From Microbacterium soli (GTDB lineage Bacteria; Actinomycetota; Actinomycetes; Actinomycetales; Microbacteriaceae), in the NCBI RefSeq assembly GCF_039539005.1, contig NZ_BAABCP010000002.1, forward strand, positions 310,001 through 374,000: a stretch of 64,000 nt of DNA, given 5' to 3'. Shown here in pieces: positions 59,153-64,000 of this stretch. The position numbers and the translations under genes are program-made. Below the pieces are notes generated by a model. The model had not been told where the DNA came from. It saw only the letters and a program-made list of their open reading frames with translations, and made no database searches. Each line of letters starts with the position of its first letter. Position 1 is the first letter of the stretch.

Positions 59153-59656
59153 TCAGCCGACCTTGTGCAGCCAGACCACCCGCACGTCGTCCCCCGCATG
59201 CCGGAACGGCTCGAGCTCCTCGTCCCAGGCTGCGCCGAGCGCGATGTCGAGTTCGCGCTGCAACTCGTCGACGTTCCCTGCGGCGATCTCCATCGCATAG
59301 CGGATGCGGTCCTCGCCGATCACGACGTTGCCCACGGTGTCCGTCTGCGCGTAGTGGATGCCGAGGTCGGGCGTGTGCAGCCAGCGTCCGCCGTCATTGC
59401 CGGGGCTGGGGTCCTCGGAGACCTCGAAGCGCAGATGCTCCCATCCGCGGATGGCCGTCGCTATCGCCGACCCGCTGCCGACCGGGCCGTCCCAGGCGAA
59501 CTCGGCTCGGCGCGTGCCGGGTTGCACCGGCTGATCGATCCAGTCGAAGCTCACCGCACGACCGATGGCGCGCCCCACCGCCCATTCGAGGTGCGGGCAG
59601 AGCGCGCGTGGTGCGGAGTGGATGTACACCACTCCGCGTGCGTATCCCGTCGCCAT
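59153..59656 (-). CDS. DUF3145 protein
   Basis: A 167-residue actinobacteria-specific protein: RGVVYIHSAPRALCPHLEWAVGRAIG, FDWIDQPVQPGTRRAEFAWDG and GWEHLRFEVSEDPSPGNDGGRW are typical of DUF3145. It is often encoded beside fatty-acid synthesis genes, suggesting a link, but its function is unknown to me. It converges with fabF. About 170 bp upstream, to the permease gene, holds only promoter-size DNA. Confidence 0.9.
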   Translation of the reverse strand: MATGYARGVVYIHSAPRALCPHLEWAVGRAIGRAVSFDWIDQPVQPGTRRAEFAWDGPVGSGSAIATAIRGWEHLRFEVSEDPSPGNDGGRWLHTPDLGIHYAQTDTVGNVVIGEDRIRYAMEIAAGNVDELQRELDIALGAAWDEELEPFRHAGDDVRVVWLHKVG

Positions 59657-59827
59657 GATCTCTCCGTTTCATCAGGTGCGTCTTCCCCTACGACCTGATC
59701 CGAGGATCCTGCTCCGACGAGCACGGTGAACTATGCGGTTGTACGGCGATTATCACTCAGATTCCACGGAATGACAAGCACGCGACGAGACTCACCAGGG
59801 GGAACGAGCCGTTGACCACGCCTGGCC

Positions 59828-60592
59828 TCAACCGCCGATCGGGTTGAATGCGAGATACGCCATGACCACGGCGACGAGCGTTCCGAACACCGCGATGAAG
59901 ATGCGGAAGACCCGGGCGGGCAGCCTCCTCGCGAGCCGGTAGCCGACGAGCGCACCGAGCACGGCACCGATGCCGACCCAGAGAGCCCAGGTCCACGCGA
60001 CGTGGCTGAACGCGGCGAAGTAGATCGCCGCGACCACGTTCACCAGGCACTGGAGCAGGTTCTTCAGCGCGTTCTGCACCTGCATGTCCTCCGCGAGGTA
60101 CAGACCGAGCACCGCGAGCAGGATCACTCCTTGTGCCGCGGAGAAGTATCCCCCGTACACGGATGCCGCGAACACCGCGCAGAGCAGAGGCAGCCAACGG
60201 GTGCCGTGCGAGGGGTTGACGGCATCGATGATCCGGCGTTGGAAGAAGACGAGCAGGGCCGCGCCGAGTATGAGCACCGGCACGACGAATTGGAACAGAG
60301 CCGGAGGCAGGACGGTGAGCAGCGTCGCGCCGATCATGGCGCCCGCCGCGGACGCCGCGCCGAGTCGGAGCAAGAGCGGTCGTATCGTCCGCAGTTCCCT
60401 TCGGTACGCCCAGGCTCCGGCGACGGAGCCCGGCACGAGTCCGACCGTGTTGGCGATGTTCGCGGACACCGGAGGCAGACCGAGCAGCACCATCGCCGGG
60501 TAACTGATCAACGATCCCGAACCGATGACGGTATTGATGACACCGGCACCGAATCCCGCAGCGACGAGCGCGAGTGCTGAGGCCAGGGACAT
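59828..60592 (-). CDS. TauE/SafE family permease
   Basis: A 254-residue membrane protein with about eight hydrophobic segments (LVAAGFGAGVINTVIGSGSL first; the conserved GSGSLISYPAMVLLGLPPVSANIANT signature). The family exports organic anions such as sulfite or sulfoacetate; the substrate here is unknown. It is divergent from the GntR gene and may be controlled from the same intergenic operator region. Confidence 0.88.
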   Translation of the reverse strand: MSLASALALVAAGFGAGVINTVIGSGSLISYPAMVLLGLPPVSANIANTVGLVPGSVAGAWAYRRELRTIRPLLLRLGAASAAGAMIGATLLTVLPPALFQFVVPVLILGAALLVFFQRRIIDAVNPSHGTRWLPLLCAVFAASVYGGYFSAAQGVILLAVLGLYLAEDMQVQNALKNLLQCLVNVVAAIYFAAFSHVAWTWALWVGIGAVLGALVGYRLARRLPARVFRIFIAVFGTLVAVVMAYLAFNPIGG

Positions 60593-60621
60593 TCGTCCTC
60601 CTCTGTTCGGAAAGCCTACCC

Positions 60622-60659
60622 TTGACGATGTGGTATACCACGAATACCATGCATACCAT
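60622..60659 (+). promoter_or_regulatory. GntR promoter with palindromic operator
   Basis: -35 TTGACG (60622-60627), 17-bp spacer, -10 TACCAT (60645-60650). The spacer holds the perfect palindrome GTGGTATACCAC (60630-60641), a typical GntR/FadR-subfamily site, with ATACCAT half-sites repeated at 60644 and 60653. Transcription would begin at or next to the ATG at 60658 (leaderless). Confidence 0.8.
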
Positions 60660-61362
60660 GAAGATATCGGCGGGCCTGTACCGCAACGGACTCAGCGCAT
60701 CGGATTCGGTCTATCTGCAGCTCCGAGATGCTCTGATCCATGGCGAGTTCCCCCCTGGCGCGGTCCTGAGCGAGCGCCGGCTGAGCGAGAAGTACACGGT
60801 GAGCCGCACTCCCGTGCGGGAGGCGCTTCGGAAGCTGCAGGACGACGGGCTCGTGCAGGCATCGGGCCGGAATCAGATCGTCAGCGTTCTCTCACAGAAG
60901 GAGGCGCGCGATGTGTATCGGGCCCGGAGCGCCTTCGAGGCCCTCGCTGCCAGCCTCGCCGCCGAGCGCATGCGAGACGGGTATCTCGCACCGGTTCAGA
61001 TCCAAGAGCTCAAACGGCTCGCCCAGGAGGTGGATGCCGCAGCAGCGGAGGGGGACGCACGCCTCGCCGCCCTCCAGAACCTGCGGTTCCACAAAGCGGT
61101 CGCCGAGATGGGCGACAACTGGGTCGTCATCGACGCGCTGAACCGCGTGTGGGACCGTATCGCGGTCGCGAGTCTCAGCAACCTCACCGACCAGGCCTGG
61201 GACAGCGAGGTTCATCGCCATCACGAGAGCATCATCAGGGCCATCAGCGATGGCGACCCGGTTCTCGCCGCGGGGCGGATGCGGAATCACATCGACCGAG
61301 CCGCGACCGTCTACATCACCCACGAGACAGAGGAGGACTACGGTGCATCGTCAACCGATTGA
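60658..61362 (+). CDS. GntR-family regulator, FadR/FCD subfamily
   Basis: A 234-residue repressor. The N-terminal winged helix has the GntR signature VYLQLRDALIHGEFPPGAVLSERRLSEKYTVSRTPVREALRKLQDDGLV. A helical FCD ligand-binding domain follows, with metal-ligand histidines in FHKAVAEMGDN and HRHHESIIRAI. ATG 60658 fits the leaderless promoter. The next gene starts inside its 3' end. Confidence 0.92.
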   Translation: MKISAGLYRNGLSASDSVYLQLRDALIHGEFPPGAVLSERRLSEKYTVSRTPVREALRKLQDDGLVQASGRNQIVSVLSQKEARDVYRARSAFEALAASLAAERMRDGYLAPVQIQELKRLAQEVDAAAAEGDARLAALQNLRFHKAVAEMGDNWVVIDALNRVWDRIAVASLSNLTDQAWDSEVHRHHESIIRAISDGDPVLAAGRMRNHIDRAATVYITHETEEDYGASSTD

Positions 61363-62011
61363 TCTGAGCGTGCCGATCGGGCCGGACACCTTCGGGCCGC
61401 CATCGACGAATCAGCAGCTTCAGATGGAGCATCATCACAAGGGCCCCGGATTCTGGCAGGTCACGCACGTCAGTCACAGTGTGCACACGGGCACTCACTT
61501 CGACACCCCGTGGCACGTGTACGAAGACGGCGCGAAGACCAGCGATGTCTCCCTGAACGACGTCTGCGGACGTGCCGCGCTGTTCGAGCTCACCAAGGGG
61601 CCGGGGGAGGCCGTCACGGAGGACGATCTCGGGCGAACCGACCCGGGACTCCAACCGGGACAGCTCGCGGTGCTGCACACCGGCTGGTCGGATGAGATGT
61701 GGGGGAAGTTCCCCGACTACTACACGCAGTCGCCCTGGCTGCACGAGTCGGCCGCGCACTGGCTGGCCGCGCGGAAGCCGAAGGCGATCGTCTTCGACTT
61801 CTTCGAGGAGTACTGCGCGAGGCAGCCCGACTTCACCTCCGAGGAGTTCATCGTCCACCGGATTCTGCTGGGCGCGGGCGTCTTCCTCATCGAGCAGGGC
61901 ACGAACTTCCACCTTCTCAGGGGGAAGAACGCCTTCCTGTACCCCGCCTTCTACAAGCTGCAGCAGAGTGACGGGGCTCCTGCTCGGCTGTTCGCCCTCA
62001 CAGAGGACTGA
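61343..62011 (+). CDS. Cyclase/kynurenine formamidase-like hydrolase
   Basis: A 222-residue metal hydrolase of the cyclase family. The metal-binding signature HTGTHFDTPWH is present, with ISHSVHT-like surroundings and a C-terminal EGTNFHLL-type segment (QGTNFHLLRG). Members hydrolyse amides or cyclic compounds, including N-formylkynurenine. GTG 61343 is used because AGGAGG precedes it; it overlaps the regulator by 20 nt. Confidence 0.85.
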   Translation: MHRQPIDLSVPIGPDTFGPPSTNQQLQMEHHHKGPGFWQVTHVSHSVHTGTHFDTPWHVYEDGAKTSDVSLNDVCGRAALFELTKGPGEAVTEDDLGRTDPGLQPGQLAVLHTGWSDEMWGKFPDYYTQSPWLHESAAHWLAARKPKAIVFDFFEEYCARQPDFTSEEFIVHRILLGAGVFLIEQGTNFHLLRGKNAFLYPAFYKLQQSDGAPARLFALTED

Positions 62012-62013
62012 CC

Positions 62014-62886
62014 ATGCGACTGGCGACCATCAGCCAAGATGGGCAGCCGACGGCAGCGCTCGTCACGGATCACGGTGTCGCACCGGTCTCGGCGCTTCGC
62101 GGGAGAGACGCTGCGCACACCGTGCGGGACATCATCCGGCATCCTTTGCAGGATGCCGAGGTCCGACTTCTCTCAGCGCAGGCACGGGAGCTCGGGGACA
62201 TCGAGTGGCTGCCCCCGGTCATCCCCCCGAAGAACATCTTCTGCGTGGGGAAGAACTACTTGGAGCATGTGCGAGAGGGCGCGAAGGCGGAAGGCGTCCC
62301 CGCGAAAGTGCCCGAGCATCCGATCTGGTTCACGAAGGCGCACACCGCGCTGACCGGTCATCGACAGCCGATCCTCCTCGATCACGATCTGACGGACCAC
62401 CTCGATTACGAGGCCGAGCTCGCCGTGGTGATCGGCAGACCGACCTTCCGGGTGAGCGTCGAGGACGCACTGTCGCATGTCTTCGGATACACACTGCTCA
62501 ACGACATCACCGCACGGAACATTCAGCAGCAGCGGAATCAGTGGTTCCTGGGCAAGTCTGCGAACACGTATGCGCCGTGCGGACCATGGATCGTGACCGC
62601 CGATGAGGTTCCCGATCCTCAGAAGCTCCGCATCACGAGCGCGGTCAACGGCGAGGAGCGGCAGAACGGCGTCACTCGAGACATGCTGTTCTCCGTCGCC
62701 GAGCTCATCAGCGATCTCTCCCGGTCGATCACCCTCGAACCCGGAGACATCATCGCCACAGGAACCCCTCAAGGAGTGGCGTGGGGCATGGACGCCCCAC
62801 GATACCTCGAAGTCGGCGACAACGTCAGCGTTGACATCGTCGGCCTCGGGCAGCTCCAAAACCCAGTGGTGGCCGCGACTCGGTGA
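62014..62886 (+). CDS. Fumarylacetoacetate hydrolase-family enzyme
   Basis: A 290-residue FAH-fold enzyme. The C-terminal catalytic domain shows PPKNIFCVGKNYLEHVREG, DYEAELAVVIG (metal-binding Glu residues), GYTLLNDITARN, and ATGTPQGVAWGM. Family members hydrolyse or decarboxylate 2-oxo acids from aromatic catabolism. It starts 2 nt after the cyclase stop, so the two probably act in one degradation pathway. Confidence 0.92.
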   Translation: MRLATISQDGQPTAALVTDHGVAPVSALRGRDAAHTVRDIIRHPLQDAEVRLLSAQARELGDIEWLPPVIPPKNIFCVGKNYLEHVREGAKAEGVPAKVPEHPIWFTKAHTALTGHRQPILLDHDLTDHLDYEAELAVVIGRPTFRVSVEDALSHVFGYTLLNDITARNIQQQRNQWFLGKSANTYAPCGPWIVTADEVPDPQKLRITSAVNGEERQNGVTRDMLFSVAELISDLSRSITLEPGDIIATGTPQGVAWGMDAPRYLEVGDNVSVDIVGLGQLQNPVVAATR

Positions 62887-62926
62887 GTCGGGTCGCGCAA
62901 CCCCACGAACACAAGGATGTGACAAT

Positions 62927-64000
62927 ATGCATGCGCAAACGTCGTCCGCAAACAAGTCCGATGGGACGCTGGTCGACAAGAACACCCTCGTCATCCTCGG
63001 CATATTCACCGTTCTGATCATCGGATACGTGATCAACGCCATCGACCGCACCTCCTTCCCGGTGTTCATCTCGGACATCCTGCACGAGTACGGTTTCGGG
63101 CTCAGCGACGCGGGATTCATCTCGACGATCTCGTACCTCGGGATGGGGCTGACCGGCTTCCCGGTCGGGTACCTGCTGCACCGGTACTCGAAGAAGCATC
63201 TGTTCAACATCGGTCTGTTCATCTTCTCGGCAGGCACGCTGCTGACCATCTGGTCGGTGCAGTACTGGGACATGGCCGCGTATCGCGTGCTGAGCGGCAT
63301 CGGAGAGTCGTTGCAGCTGACCGCGCTGTTCGCCATCGCGGGCGTCATGTTCAGCCGTTACCGCGGTGCGGCCATGGGCGCGGTCAACTCGGCCTTCGCG
63401 ATCGGATCCTTCGTCGGTCCGTACCTCGGCGGGGTGATGCTCGAGGCGAGCGGTGCCTGGCGAGTGCCGATGATCGTCTTCGCCGTGGTGGGCTTCGTCG
63501 CCTTCATCGGGACGTTGCTCCTGCCGAAGCGGATCATCGACGGGCACCTCCACCTCGAGGACGAGTCGGCCAAGGTCATCGGGGGCGCCGACAGTCTGTG
63601 GAACCACAACACGTACCTCCTCATCCCGGCGACCGCCCTCGGAGGCCTCGTGACATTCGGATTCCTCGGCATGTACCCCACGTTCCTGCGCGAGCACCTC
63701 GGTTACGAGGCCCTCTCGGCCGGCTTCATCTTCAGCCTGTCAGGGCTGGGATCGCTCGCTTCTCTCATCGGCGGCTATCTCGGTGACTGGTTCAACATGC
63801 GATGGGTCCTGGTGGCCTCGAATGTGGCGACCGCGGTGATCGGATTCCTGATGTTCCTCGGGCCGACGGACCCGATCAGCCAGGGCATCTTCTCCTTCGC
63901 CCTCGGCGTGACCTTCAGCGGAGTCGTATACGTGAACCTCGTCAGCGGGTTCGTGAAGTCCCTCAATCAGAGGCTCTCGGGGCTCGCCTCAGGACTGTTC
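62927..64000 (+). CDS. MFS transporter, partial
   Basis: The first ~358 residues of a major facilitator permease; the 3' end lies outside the window. Membrane segments are clear (LVILGIFTVLIIGYVINAIDRTSFP; GMGLTGFPVGYLLHRYSKKHLF with the conserved loop). The pattern resembles anion:cation symporters that import aromatic or carboxylic acids. As the last visible gene of the GntR operon it likely imports the substrate degraded by the two enzymes. Confidence 0.9.
   Translation, partial: MHAQTSSANKSDGTLVDKNTLVILGIFTVLIIGYVINAIDRTSFPVFISDILHEYGFGLSDAGFISTISYLGMGLTGFPVGYLLHRYSKKHLFNIGLFIFSAGTLLTIWSVQYWDMAAYRVLSGIGESLQLTALFAIAGVMFSRYRGAAMGAVNSAFAIGSFVGPYLGGVMLEASGAWRVPMIVFAVVGFVAFIGTLLLPKRIIDGHLHLEDESAKVIGGADSLWNHNTYLLIPATALGGLVTFGFLGMYPTFLREHLGYEALSAGFIFSLSGLGSLASLIGGYLGDWFNMRWVLVASNVATAVIGFLMFLGPTDPISQGIFSFALGVTFSGVVYVNLVSGFVKSLNQRLSGLASGLF

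Overview
The window is high-GC DNA from an actinobacterium, most likely a Microbacterium-like member of the Microbacteriaceae. This is inferred from gene content and order: aceE followed by a FasR-type regulator and fabD-fabH-acpP-fabF, a DUF3145 gene, a stand-alone family A DNA polymerase, polyphosphate glucokinase, and an actinobacterial RNase P RNA. Two chromosomal segments (1-13.2 kb and 51.2-64 kb) flank an apparently complete prophage of about 38.0 kb (13211-51191).

Left chromosome. The 5' part of a GlnA2-type glutamine synthetase gene and a small SPOR-like gene lie on the minus strand. Next come ppgK and a LacI-controlled sugar operon (regulator, lipoprotein binding protein, two ABC permeases, GH130 glycoside phosphorylase) with a clear promoter and two operators. 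The rnpB gene follows, then a minus-strand set (DNA polymerase, zinc-ribbon coiled-coil protein, YchJ-like protein), then a plus-strand set (aldo/keto reductase, isoprenylcysteine methyltransferase-like protein, membrane acyltransferase).

Prophage. It is siphovirus-like and nearly all on the minus strand. From right to left it carries an early region (excisionase-type protein, RuvC-like nuclease, exonuclease and RecT, replication proteins, WhiB, several HNH endonucleases), terminase, portal, protease, capsid, connectors, tail chaperones with a -1 frameshift site, tape measure, tail tip, tailspike, endolysin and holin-like proteins. A few plus-strand genes interrupt this and look like lysogenic cargo; several have a -10 box 6-7 nt before the ATG and so are probably leaderless.

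The most striking feature is the lysogeny module, which is split between the two ends. (1) The 5-bp attachment core CGGTG lies in the anticodon arm of the host tRNA-Val(UAC), and integration cuts that gene into two unlinked halves. (2) The phage carries its own intact tRNA-Val(UAC) just downstream of the integrase, with a -10 box of its own, and could replace the lost tRNA. (3) attP lies inside the repressor gene. In the prophage the repressor stops at 97 residues, at a stop codon supplied by host tRNA sequence. In the rejoined phage genome it reads on for 24 codons and ends RRTGKAA, with its stop overlapping the start of the next gene. This matches the integration-dependent immunity switch known from mycobacteriophages such as BPs, combined with tRNA-dependent lysogeny.

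Right chromosome. Pyruvate dehydrogenase E1 (aceE), fasR, fabD, fabH, acpP and fabF link acetyl-CoA supply to fatty acid synthesis. They are followed by DUF3145, a TauE/SafE-type permease, and a GntR-regulated operon (cyclase-family hydrolase, fumarylacetoacetate hydrolase-family enzyme, MFS transporter) that runs off the window.
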